This document shows, in pieces, positions 34,394 through 44,538 of a stretch of DNA of 64,000 nucleotides. Source of the DNA: Bicyclus anynana (Eukaryota; Arthropoda; Insecta; Lepidoptera; Nymphalidae); the NCBI RefSeq assembly GCF_947172395.1, contig NC_069084.1, positions 8,247,107 to 8,311,106 of the forward strand. The letters are read 5' to 3'. Within the stretch, counting starts at the first letter, position 1; each line of letters opens with the position of its first letter. The notes beneath the pieces are model-generated. The model was given only the letters and a program-made list of their open reading frames with translations, was not told the origin of the DNA and searched no databases. A program made the translations under genes and the position numbers.

Positions 34394-37300
34394 ATATAAT
34401 TGACACCTGCCACCCGTCGGGAATGACATGTTTTTTTTCACTCAACTAAATATAATTTTAATAATTTAAAGAAATACAATAAATAATTCAAATAAAATAG
34501 AAATTATCATCAATATCACAAGTGAATAATACGATGAACCCAAATAAGAGAAAACATGCGACGTGGAGGCGGCAGAACGAGCGCACAAATCAAGAACTAT
34601 GAATCGTCGTCATCATCGCCGTCGTCGCCGGAGGAATTTAAAACCCCGCCAACATCTGCGGGGGATGTGACACCCACTCCGGTTCGGAGGACTCATCGGG
34701 GTGTCACCACACGGCGGCGGCAACAACAACAGCAACAATACCAGCAGCAGAGTGACGACGATATACTACCGGAGAGCTTGGGGCAAGTGGAGCTGCGGGC
34801 TCCAGTGAGTGCTCCCGCTACCGGTGGTATAGTGCGCCGCATGAGATGGTCTCGTCCACTCAATGAGAGCGTCATGCGTGCGTACTATGGGGCAACAGAG
34901 GGGGGAACTAACCTTACTGCGTACCGGTCAAGGATGTTGTCTATGTTTCAGACTCTTGAGCCAACAGTGACCGTGACTGCGCAGCGACTATCGGATCAGG
35001 TGCGAGCAATCCAACGACGTCATCTGCTGGATGAAGCTAACCTTGAACGACTGCGCTCTACTTCAGTACAAATCGATACCATCCGTAGCTTACCCCAGCA
35101 AACATTGCAAACCAACATCCCAGAGGTACTACAGGATGGTATCGATATGCAAGTAAGTAGCCAGAATTATGAGCAATTGAGGAGAACTTTGGAGGATTCT
35201 ATTATGACATATAGGTACATGCCTCTTAATTTAAGACCAAAATTGCCTCGTTTGCCTGTACATAGACGAAATATGGCGTTAGTGGGGGTTCTAGATCAGA
35301 TTTTAGGTGAATATCTCGTAACATCTGAGGACCTAAGTGATACGCATTCGATTCTATTCTGTGGAGCCGTTGCGGCGTGTCGTATTGCGGGTGTCAAATT
35401 CCCTGAACCACGCACGGCTCCGCAGAGGACGGGTCAAGCACCAGCTTGGCGGACCAGAATCGAAAGGCGTATCACACTGACTAGAACTCTCATAGCTAAG
35501 CTAATCTGCTTCAAGGAGGGCAACAATCGCCCTAGAGTTATGCGATTTGTGACTCAGGCTTTTGCTGGGACTGACACACGTCCGTTCCAGTACTTGGCTT
35601 GTGTCACCGAACGCATTGACTTCTTGAAGCAGAAAGTCTATGCATGGGCACAACGCATTAGGCGTTATAAAGAGCGTATTGACCGGTATAATCAGAATAG
35701 GATCTTCCAAAGTGACCAACGGAAAGTGTACAGGAACTGGGAACGATCCAGTGTCTGTGTGACAGATGGGGAACCTCCGACTTCTGATGCTATGTCAGAT
35801 TTCTGGCGTAGCATCTGGTCGGCCCCCGTAGGCCACACAGAAGGCGATTGGATGAGTACTGTCAAGGAAGAGTGTGCAATGGTGGAAAAAATGATTCCGA
35901 TATCCATTACTACAGAAAATGTAAGTTGTGCAATTCGTCCGGCGTCAAACTGGAAATGCCCAGGACCGGACGGATTGCACAACTTCTGGTTAAAATGGTT
36001 TCGTAGCGCCCATTCTATCTTGGCAGTGCAATTTCAAAATGCCATTGACACTGGATCGCTACCGGCATTTTTAACAACTGGTGTCACGTTCCTGCTACAC
36101 AAATCCGGAAGTACCACAGACCCCAAAAACTACCGACCGATAACATGCTTACCCACCATCTATAAGCTCCTTACATCCATTCTGTCATCAAAATTAACGA
36201 TGCATATAAATGCAAATAATATTTTGGCCCCAACACAGAATGGATGTAAGGCCCGGTCTCGTGGTACAAAGGAACTTCTCCTCATAGACACTGCTATTTG
36301 CCAACAGGTTCGGCGAAACAGAAAAAATCTCACGGCTGCTTGGATAGACTACAAGAAGGCCTATGATTCAGTGCCTCATTCATGGCTCATGGAGGTCATG
36401 CGGTTGTACAAGGTCGATACAACACTATGCTCTTTTCTTGAGTCATGTATGAGACAGTGGATGACAGTTCTTCGTCATCCAGGCGCTTCTGAGTGTTCTG
36501 AATCGAATGAACTGATAGGGATTAGGCGAGGTATTTTCCAGGGCGATAGTTTGAGCCCTCTATGGTTTTGTCTAGCTCTTAATCCTCTCAGTACTTTACT
36601 GCGGGATTCAGGGCTAGGCTTTCGCCTTCGCAGGGGTGGTGAGCTCATATCCCACTTGCTTTACATGGATGACCTCAAACTGTATGCATCAAAGCGTACA
36701 GACCTAGTGTCATTGCTGAAGATTACTCAAACCTTTAGCAATGACATAAGGATGGAATTTGGTGTAGACAAGTGTGCGGTCATCAATGTAGAGCGAGGAA
36801 GGATAGTGAGCTCCGAGAATATAGTTATTTCAGAAACTGTCATTCTCAGATCACTCCTTGAAGGCGAGACCTATAAATACCTTGGAATGACAGAAGCACT
36901 TTGTATTGAGGCAGGGAATATGAAACAGGTAGTGAAGGAACGCTTCTTTGGCCGCCTGAAAAAAGTCCTAAAAAGTCTTTTATCAGGCGGTAACAAGGTG
37001 CGTGCCTTCAATAGCTGGGTCATGCCCTTACTCATATACACTTTTGGCATTCTAAAGTGGACTCAAACCGAACTGGATTCCCTGGACTGTAAAGTCCGCA
37101 AACTGCTGACGTCATACCGGATGCATCACCCCCGTTCATCTGTAATGAGATTGTACCTCCCACGCAAGTGTGGAGGACGTGGCTTCTTAAACGCCAGGAA
37201 CCTCCATAATCGTGAGGTGTGCAATCTCAGAGATCATTTTCTCAAGATGAATGTGAGTATGTATCAGGATGTCGTTGCAGTGGATAAGGGACTTACCTCG

Positions 37301-38285
37301 CTATCCCTAGGCAAAGAGAACTGGCGCAAGCCTATAGTAATCAGTAACTCAGATCGTGTGGCAATATGGAAGAGCAAGAAGTTGCATGGACGATTCTACA
37401 AGGCCCTTACTGGGCCGGATGTAGATCAAATAACATCTGTGTCTTGGTTGCAATTCGGTGACCTCTTTGGGGAAACCGAGGGTTTTGTCTGTGCAATTAT
37501 GGACGAAGTTATAAAGACGAGAAACTACCGGAAACACATTATGAAAGATGGCACTCTAGACATCTGTCGAGCGTGTCATCGTCCTGGGGAGTCCCTCAGG
37601 CATATTGTGTCCGGGTGTTCTCACCTTGCTAACGGCGAATACTTGCACAGACATAATCAAGTAGCCAAGATAATCCACCAACAGCTTGCTCTTCAATATG
37701 GCCTTATCGATTTTGAGATGCCTTACTATAGGTACGACCCAGCGTCAGTTCTTGAAAATAGCAGTGCATTGCTCTACTGGGATCGAACGATTATCACTGA
37801 CAGGTATATTGTAGCCAATAGACCTGATATAGTGCTAGTCGATCGGTCAGTGCGTCGTGCAATAATTGTTGATATCACTGTTCCACATGACGATAATCTG
37901 GTTAAAGCCGAAAAGGAAAAAGTATCAAAATACTTGGACCTTGCTCACGAGATTACCGCCATGTGGAATGTTGAGTCAACTATTATTGTTCCGATAGTTG
38001 TTTCAGTCAATGGTCTTATAGCGAAAAGCTTCGACCAACACCTTAAGAAGCTTTCGCTTAACTGTTGGATCAAGAGTCGGATACAAAAGGCAGTGATTCT
38101 TGAGACGGCGCGTATTGTGAGGAGGTTCCTCACTCTGGAGCCCTGACCACCGGTTGCTTGGACACTCAAATGTCCCGCAGCGGGAGGGTGAATTTTTTTT
38201 TATAAATTTTTAATAATGTTTTGTATTTTATACTTATACTGTTAAAAATTTAAAAAAAAAAGGAAGTAATAAATAAATGAGAGAC
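34394..38285 (+). mobile_element. R4/Dong-like non-LTR retrotransposon, near full length
   Basis: The intact ORF at 34556-38146 is flanked by short UTRs. The same 10-mer ATAAAAATAG occurs at 34384-34393 and 38286-38295, a candidate target-site duplication, which would make the element about 3.9 kb. The region is AT-rich, so a chance match is possible. The 3' end is A-rich with a short TAATAAATAAA tail rather than a long poly-A. It lies 44 bp past the donor of the stand-alone exon at 34104-34349, in the same orientation. Confidence 0.75.
34556..38146 (+). CDS. Retrotransposon polyprotein: reverse transcriptase plus restriction-like endonuclease
   Basis: 1196 residues without a stop. The N-terminal ~100 residues are Ser/Arg/Gln-rich (including a run of six Gln) with no clear zinc finger. 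Reverse transcriptase motifs follow: WKCPGPDGLHNFW near residue 466, DYKKAYDSVP near 600, GIFQGDSLSPLWF, and the catalytic LLYMDDLKLYA near 700. Near residue 1004 is a Cys-Cys-His-Cys cluster (CRACHRPGESLRHIVSGC), followed by RPDIVLVD and IIVDITVP near 1089-1108, the signature of the restriction-like endonuclease of R2/R4/Dong-type elements. The downstream endonuclease, absence of an APE domain and single ORF place it in that group; the LYMDDLKLYA style suits R4/Dong. A short overlapping uORF starts at 34534. It copies its RNA into DNA at a nicked target. The intact frame suggests recent insertion. Confidence 0.9.
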   Translation: MRRGGGRTSAQIKNYESSSSSPSSPEEFKTPPTSAGDVTPTPVRRTHRGVTTRRRQQQQQQYQQQSDDDILPESLGQVELRAPVSAPATGGIVRRMRWSRPLNESVMRAYYGATEGGTNLTAYRSRMLSMFQTLEPTVTVTAQRLSDQVRAIQRRHLLDEANLERLRSTSVQIDTIRSLPQQTLQTNIPEVLQDGIDMQVSSQNYEQLRRTLEDSIMTYRYMPLNLRPKLPRLPVHRRNMALVGVLDQILGEYLVTSEDLSDTHSILFCGAVAACRIAGVKFPEPRTAPQRTGQAPAWRTRIERRITLTRTLIAKLICFKEGNNRPRVMRFVTQAFAGTDTRPFQYLACVTERIDFLKQKVYAWAQRIRRYKERIDRYNQNRIFQSDQRKVYRNWERSSVCVTDGEPPTSDAMSDFWRSIWSAPVGHTEGDWMSTVKEECAMVEKMIPISITTENVSCAIRPASNWKCPGPDGLHNFWLKWFRSAHSILAVQFQNAIDTGSLPAFLTTGVTFLLHKSGSTTDPKNYRPITCLPTIYKLLTSILSSKLTMHINANNILAPTQNGCKARSRGTKELLLIDTAICQQVRRNRKNLTAAWIDYKKAYDSVPHSWLMEVMRLYKVDTTLCSFLESCMRQWMTVLRHPGASECSESNELIGIRRGIFQGDSLSPLWFCLALNPLSTLLRDSGLGFRLRRGGELISHLLYMDDLKLYASKRTDLVSLLKITQTFSNDIRMEFGVDKCAVINVERGRIVSSENIVISETVILRSLLEGETYKYLGMTEALCIEAGNMKQVVKERFFGRLKKVLKSLLSGGNKVRAFNSWVMPLLIYTFGILKWTQTELDSLDCKVRKLLTSYRMHHPRSSVMRLYLPRKCGGRGFLNARNLHNREVCNLRDHFLKMNVSMYQDVVAVDKGLTSLSLGKENWRKPIVISNSDRVAIWKSKKLHGRFYKALTGPDVDQITSVSWLQFGDLFGETEGFVCAIMDEVIKTRNYRKHIMKDGTLDICRACHRPGESLRHIVSGCSHLANGEYLHRHNQVAKIIHQQLALQYGLIDFEMPYYRYDPASVLENSSALLYWDRTIITDRYIVANRPDIVLVDRSVRRAIIVDITVPHDDNLVKAEKEKVSKYLDLAHEITAMWNVESTIIVPIVVSVNGLIAKSFDQHLKKLSLNCWIKSRIQKAVILETARIVRRFLTLEP

Positions 38286-38324
38286 ATAAAAATAGTATTT
38301 TATTCATAATCATATCAGCCGAGT

Positions 38325-38745
38325 CCGCTGCAGGACATAGGCTTTTTGACTGATTGACTTCCAAACATCACGCTCCTGAGCCTTCTGCGTCTAGCGAATC
38401 CCTGCGACTCACGTTATGTCGCCACCAGGTGGGGGTGCCAACACTGCGCTTTGTAGTGCGTTGTCGCCATTCCAGCACCTTGAGACCAAGGTATCCATCG
38501 GCTCTTCGAACTATGTGCCCCACCTTCGCCCATTATCACTTCAGCTTTGCGACTCGTTGAGCTATGTCGGTGACTTTGGTTCTTCTGCGGATCTCCTCAT
38601 TTCTGATTCGATCACGTAGAGATACTTCGAGCATAACTCGTTCCAGCGCCTGCTGTGTGACTCTAGTCTTGTTATGATAGTTTGCGACCAAGTAGCGGAA
38701 CTATAGGTCATCACTGGCAACACCCACTGTTCGAAGACTTTTACT
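38325..38745 (-). mobile_element. RTE LINE fragment
   Basis: TCCGCTGCAGGACATAGGCT at the 3' end, then complement of the frame WRP..KVTDIAQRVAKLK and YGS. Lies just right of the R4/Dong element. Confidence 0.75.
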
Positions 38746-39189
38746 CAGACTATTATTAATTTTACATCAATAAACTAAAAACACAAATGAGAAATGTAAC
38801 GTATGGAAAAGTCTATTGTAACTAGTAGCTGTTTCTTGTTTAGTTTTTGCAAATATGTTTACCAATCGGCAAAGGCTCCTCACACCTCTTCTATTACTGT
38901 TTTTCTTCAGCCACTCTGTTCCACGTCACGCCAGCTTCTTGTCTAATATTATCGTCATCCCATACTTTTTGTGCTCTACCTTTTCTTCTTTTTCCTTCTC
39001 TAGGGTACCATTGTGTCTTTAATTATTATATTTGCTATTGACAGTTACTTAAATCTGAATTCTTTTTTTCACCGAACCCACCTCATGTTCCGAATTCGCG
39101 TAAAAATGTTAAAACTAATTAACGAGACAGCTGAAATGCAAGCAACGAGGAATAAAATATGCCTATGTTATGAAGAAAAAAAAACGTTA

Positions 39190-39510
39190 TAGCCCAGATA
39201 GATGTGACTTCTGCCTCCGATACCGGTGGGTGAGTTTGAATGCAGTCCGGGGCATGCACCTCCAACTTATACTACGTTTTAAACTTTGCTGCATTTAAAA
39301 AAAATAATATATTACGTATCTCAAACGGTAAAGGAGAAACATCGTGAGGAAACCTGCATATCAGAGAATTTTCTTAATGCTCTGCGTGTGTGAAGTCTGC
39401 CAATCCGCATTGGGTCAGCGTGGTGGACTATTGGCCTAACCTCTATCATTCTAAGATGAAACTCGAGCTCAGCAGTGAGCCGAATATGGGTTGATAATAA
39501 TGATGATGAT
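39190..39510 (+). repeat. SINE-D copy
   Basis: tRNA-like start CTGCCTCCGATACCGGTGGG, then CTCAAACGGTAAAGGAGAAA, ends GTGAGCCGAATATGGGTTGA and (ATG)n. Confidence 0.75.
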
Positions 39511-39534
39511 GAAGAAAATATTGTCACCACCTAT

Positions 39535-39740
39535 TGACTGCTATCTCACCTGATGTTAAGATGGAAGCGGGCTTATTTTGAAAAGGTTATAATAAGTTTA
39601 GTTTATATATAAGTTTAGGTATTCTACCCATCCTCGGAAGGTTTCGGCGGCATCGTATCGAAATGCTAAATCACTTGGTAACTAACCACCGCCGAAGCCT
39701 ACCGATTTAAGCCAATTTAAGCCAATTTAGAAATTATAAT
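39535..39740 (-). repeat. SINE-B remnant
   Basis: CTATCTCACCTGATGTTAAG, TGGAAGCGGGCTTA, GGCATCGTATCGAAATGCTA, CCGCCGAAGCC. Confidence 0.6.
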
Positions 39741-39949
39741 GAACCTAAACTGACCCGAGATTGGGACTGTCTGCTTGTGTCTCTGTGTGTATTGGCGTTG
39801 TAGCTTCTAAATAAAATGACCGATTTTGATGCAGTTTGTTTTTGTTTGCAAGCTGATGTCATCGGAATACCTAATTCTTAGCTATAACGAAGGTCTGCTA
39901 AATCTGTCCAAAGATATCGGTGTTTTGCTATTAAAAACAAAAACGATTA

Positions 39950-40190
39950 ATTGTCCTACTACTACTATTATAAAGGCGAAAGTTTGTATGGATGTTTGTT
40001 TGGATGTTTGTTACTCTTTAACGCCGCAACTACTGAACCAACGTGGCTGAAATTTGGAATGGAAATAGATTTTACTCTGGATTAACATACTTTTAATATA
40101 GTTTTTATCCCGGAAAAATCCATGGATCCCGAGGGATTTGTGAAAAACTAAATTCCACGCGGACGAAGTCACGGGCGTCCGCTTGTAAGG
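39950..40190 (+). mobile_element. Helitron-like element
   Basis: CCTACTACTACTATTATAAA, GGCTGAAATTTGGAATGGAA, ATCCATGGATCCCGAGGGAT, ends GCGGACGAAGTCACGGGCGT then CCGCTTGT. Confidence 0.65.
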
Positions 40191-40489
40191 TATGAACTAG
40201 CAAATAAATACACATGAATGTCTTGCTATATGTTATTTATATAAATGTTTTTCTCTCCACTAAATTGTTTAATAATATGCTTTGAAGTTGATTTACCTTA
40301 CAGTCTTCTTTAACCGGTCTTTCTTGTTCACAGACTCGATGTTTGTTTTGTATGGTGTTTGATATTGAGTCTTGGTTTTTATATTTTTTATTAGCATAGT
40401 CAAATAAATAAATATTATTTTGTTTCTTTTATTGCCAAATTTCGGAATATATTATTAAAAAAACCATGAAGCACATTAAGTATCTACCT

Positions 40490-41112
40490 GATGGATTTTT
40501 TCTTACATGTTTATGTTTCATTGAACTTTTTTCCTCTACACAGTTCGAGGTTTAAAAACCGGTCGTTTGTGTCTATCGTACATATACTTAATTCTATGCT
40601 ATACGTGTTGTTGGAAAATATATGTGTAAGGAATTTAGCGTTAAGTCTTGAACGCATTATTAAACTAACAAATATATTTGAAATTTTAATAAAAAACAAA
40701 GGAGGTTTTAGGACTTACTTTATATTTCGGAAAAAATCATAGTTTCAGCGCCATGGAATTAAGAGTTAAAACTTGAACGAATTAGTAAACGAAAACTTTT
40801 TTGAAATTTTTGTCTGTCTGGAACGTTCTGGAACGTTTTAACCAATTTTAATAAAATACAAGGAAGGTTTTTGAGGACTTACTTTATATTCCGGAAAAAA
40901 ATTATAGTTTCAGCGCCACGGAATTAAGCGTTAAGGCTTGAACGAATTAGTAAACGAAATCTTTTTTAAATTTTTGTCTGACTGGAACATTCTGGAACGT
41001 TTTAACCAATTTTAATGGAAGACAAAGGAGGTTTTCAATAAAAATCCATAGTTCCCGAGCAATTTTTGAAAAACTGAATTTTACACGAACAAAGTCACGG
41101 GCGTCAATTAGT
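40490..41112 (+). repeat. Helitron-like region with three internal tandem units
   Basis: GGAATT(A/T)AG.GTTAA..CTTGAACG recurs near 40630, 40755 and 40919, each followed by TTAGTAAACGAAA-like and TTTAACCAATTTTAAT. Ends CACGAACAAAGTCACGGGCG then TCAATTAGT. Confidence 0.6.
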
Positions 41113-42612
41113 ATGGAATACAAGGTAGAACGATGATACCAAGCGGGTAACAAAGAATCGCTGGATGCCGATGCGAAAACCGAGGACCGTGGACGTAAAG
41201 ACTTCTTTGAACGTCCATATCCAACATTGGACGTCCATCAGCTGTAAATTATGAAGTTCATGATTGAATACAAAAAAAAACATTTGTTTTATTAGTATAT
41301 TTTATACTGCAAATGTCATGCCTTTGTAATGATTTCTTAGGAAGACTCTCAATTTATGCAAAAAGGATTCTTTACTTACAAAACTATTAGTACCTAACTA
41401 GTAAAGTAATTCTTACTAAAATACCTACTCTGTCTTCTTGGAAGTCAAGTAATTTACTACTATTGTCATGATAAATTTTATAGTTTTGCAGTAACACAGC
41501 CTGTGAATTAGTATAATACGTAATGTACAGTTCAGTTGAACTCTACAGTAGACCAGTCAAGGAGGTTATCAAGGCATTTGTTTATCTATATTTTACGTTA
41601 TTAAATGAATAATCACAGTAAAAACAGTATAATCATAGTTTAAATTTAATGAATAATCAAAGTTATAACAAACAGTGATGTTAACATAGTGCATATTCGT
41701 GAGTTTATATTTATATATGTCAAGTTTAAAGTATGATTTTAACAATAAAATGATTATTGTGATGTGCCAGCGAATATGCATATGATTCCAATTAAATAAT
41801 GAACTTAATTTAATTAAACAGTATGCTTAATACTTAATACACATTCAATCTTTGATAAATTCTATAATTAAGAAACGTTCATTGGTCCGTTAGAAAAGTG
41901 ACGTAATTTTCTACATTAACAAGTTCAGGGAACCAATAGAAAAGTGTCTTTTGACATTTGTGACGTCATAGACTCCGCGCCACGAAAGAAGTCCCACAGT
42001 TAAAACCTGAAATAAAATTGACAGCGCCTTACCCAAATAACAATAAGACCGCCAATACCAAAAGAGAAAGAGCGTTATTTAGAAAACAGCGCCGCGTCTA
42101 CCGGACTTGTTTCGTGGTGCGGAGTATAGTTCATAAACATAACTGGCTCGATGAGGGTGTCGCTGATGTCGCGCTTTTAGTATTCAAAGTCCGACCGCTC
42201 AGTGATTGCGTTTCTAACAGGACGTGATCGAATGGGCGATGTAACTTCGGACTGGCGTACAATGTTGTTGAACTGCTCTGTTTCAAGGTTATGCCAACTG
42301 TTTGTCTTTGAGACAACGAGGCAATTGTAATTGTAGGTAATTCAATTTGTACCATTCGATCACGATCTGTCAGAAATGCAATTTCTGAGCGGCCTTTTAC
42401 TTTGAATTTGGGATTTTACTTTTATCATAGTTTTGTTATATCTGAAATCAATTATAATAAAAAAATCTAAGCATATTCCCTAATGATATTAATTCTTTTA
42501 ATCACACTTTATTGCAATTAGATTTAAAAAATAATATAAATATTCTTTCAGATTGCACTATTTTTAACTGCATTTATAAATTATTTTGGTTTACATTAAT
42601 TAGACATATAAA

Positions 42613-42885
42613 ATGTTAATTAAAGTATCGATGAAGCAGTTATTCATAATTCTGTCAGCTGTTACTTTTGCGAAAGTTACTGGCCAGGGAGATGAAGGGT
42701 GGAACGTTTTAATAAACCCTTACTTCTCTTACATCCCTTGTAATGGCACTAATGACATTTATATTGGTTACGAACCAGGCTTACCTCCTGACGAAGAAAA
42801 TTCATATAATGTTACTTTTACCTACAATTTTCCACGTCATACGAATATAGTATTAAAATTTGACTCTGATGCAATCTTGATACTG
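42613..42885 (+). CDS. Stand-alone exon 1 of a Gd-like protease (copy 2)
   Basis: A second unattached first exon. Starts are possible at ATG 42613 or in-frame ATG 42631, the latter giving MKQLFIILSAVTFAKVTGQG, a normal signal peptide. GD_N motifs: IPCNGTNDIYIGYEPGLPP, DEENSYNV, KFDSDA. It ends in a phase 0 donor, CTG|GTAAGC, matching the acceptor phase of exon 2 of gene D at 45300, about 2.4 kb on. No exons 2-7 are seen before the next exon 1 at 44539, and the gap (42886-44538) holds only repeats. The sequence differs well from copies 1 and 3, so the duplication is not recent, yet the frame is open. Alternative first exon of gene D, or relic. Confidence 0.7.
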
Positions 42886-42959
42886 GTAAGCATAACTTTT
42901 TGTTTTTTTTAAATAATATTTTATTTACCTACCACTTTTCAGGCCAGCGAGGGGGTTGA

Positions 42960-43006
42960 TAGCTTATATCGATTTTCACGCGGACGAAGTCACGGGCGTC
43001 CGCTAC
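42960..43006 (+). mobile_element. Helitron-like 3' end only
   Basis: CGATTTTCACGCGGACGAAG, TCACGGGCGTCCGCTACT: the stem GCGGACG/CGTCCGC just before the end, 75 bases past the donor of stand-alone exon 2. Confidence 0.6.
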
Positions 43007-43034
43007 TAAAATAAATAAAAAAATCTCAAAATCA

Positions 43035-43250
43035 AAAATCAAAATTCATTTATTTCAAGGAGGCTCAGTTTACAAGCACTTTTGACACGTCAGTTGACTA
43101 TTTGTAAAGATTCTACCACCGGTTCGGGAGGCAGGTTCTGCTGAGAAGATACCGGCAAGAAACTCAACAGTTGCTCTTTTGAAAAAGTCATACAGTATTA
43201 TAATTTACAATTGATAACAATCTCAATCGTATACCTTAACTTATAAATAA
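43035..43250 (-). repeat. LINE 3' end repeat
   Basis: AAAATTCATTTATTTCAAGG, GGCTCAGTTTACAAGCACTT, GATTCTACCACCGGTTCGGG; reverse complement of the piece at 11545-11700. Confidence 0.65.
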
Positions 43251-43645
43251 AGAATAACACAAACTTATCTTTTTTGGTAAATATTCTGTTTTTAGGACTT
43301 ATCCAAATCCTAGCGCATTCGTCAGTAAATATTGTACATTTCATGCACGTGCTTGAGTAAAATATTAAAAGGATCAAGTTGTTCTAGAAATTAACTATAA
43401 GAAAACAATGTCACAGTAACGAATAAAACAAGATTAGGAAAATCATTGACTAGTATTTGTTGGTGTCCTTGTCCAAGGTAGTTTTTTTATGGAGTTGCAA
43501 CAGCTTACAGCTGCTGCAGCTGCTGCAGCAGCTAAGCAATAGCATTAATCAAGAGCCCACTTAAAGATTTCACGACGCTAGCAAACACGATTTACTTGTA
43601 TAATATGTGGAAGACATTTATTTTCTATTTTATTTTTTTATCAGT

Positions 43646-43925
43646 CTACTAGCGGACCCGGTCAAGCTTCGCTTTGACTTATGTGCACTTCTTCCCTATC
43701 CCTACTCTACCCCTACCCTACCCCTTGACTCTTAAACGTTTGTATGGGAAATAGAAAACGGTTGTTTTTATGGTTTTCCCGGCAATTATTCTGATTTTTC
43801 TCACCTTTTAAACCTTCTCTATACCTCCACGAACATTTCAAGACCAAGATAAGATAAATCTGGTCAGCCGTTCTCGAGTTTTAGCGAGACTAACGAACAG
43901 CATTTCATTTTTATATATATAGATA
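43646..43925. repeat. Dispersed repeat of unknown class
   Basis: Starts CTACTAGCGGACCCGGTCAA and ends GCATTTCATTTTTATATATA. The CTAGCGGAC start is the complement of a Helitron-like 3' end. A pyrimidine-rich CCCTACCC block follows. Confidence 0.45.
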
Positions 43926-44538
43926 ATATGGTATTTTATACCCTCTAACTCTTTACTTAGGAAACTATATATACTCAGTACGAATTTTTAATCTGCTTTT
44001 TCACCCCTTTCCTTGTTGTGACAAAATAAATAAACCATACCTATAATAAAGTTTAACCTGTCTGTGTATCATGACGTTACAGTAATTTATATTTTTTACA
44101 CAAACCTATTATAATAATTAAGTAGTTGTGATATTTCGCATGTCTATATTCTAAAACATAAAACAAATATTTTATACCTACATTCAAAACAACTTAATAG
44201 CAAAAGCCAACCGGTGCAGTTCCTAGTATCTCTATAGTACTTAAATTCTTTGTAGTTTTGCAGCTTCGCAGAGTATTTTAACTTTAGTTCTTGTGCAGAG
44301 GTCGTGCAGGTTATTCGCACATAACTATTAATAGCACATATTTGTATATAACCCGTTTTAGCTGGTTATTATTTAAAATATGAAACTAAAGTGAAGTGTT
44401 GAGTGATAAATATTGCTAATTTAAATCTCGAAAATTAAAGAAAATGTTAAGGTAAAATAGGGTTAATTAAAAAGTGCATTTCAAATCTGATGTGATTAGA
44501 TAACCTGATTCATTTGATGATCGTATCATATTAGAGCA

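Larger units (their letters stand above)
38746..42612. other. Repeat-rich spacer between stand-alone exons 1 and 2
   Basis: I looked for exons 2-7 of a Gd-like gene here (GGTGGAAC for CGGT, GCTGCNCA.TG for AAHC, GGTGACAGTGG for GDSG) and saw none. Contents: SINE-D, SINE-B, Helitron-like repeats, and unassigned AT-rich DNA. Confidence 0.55.

Noticed and set aside
34556..38146. R2 element in ribosomal DNA
   Set aside because: The endonuclease and RT layout is R2-like, but there is no 28S sequence on either side and no clear N-terminal zinc fingers; R4/Dong fits better.
42018..42355. Small frames on both strands
   Set aside because: No recognisable domain, overlapping frames of similar length on both strands, in repeat-like intergenic DNA.
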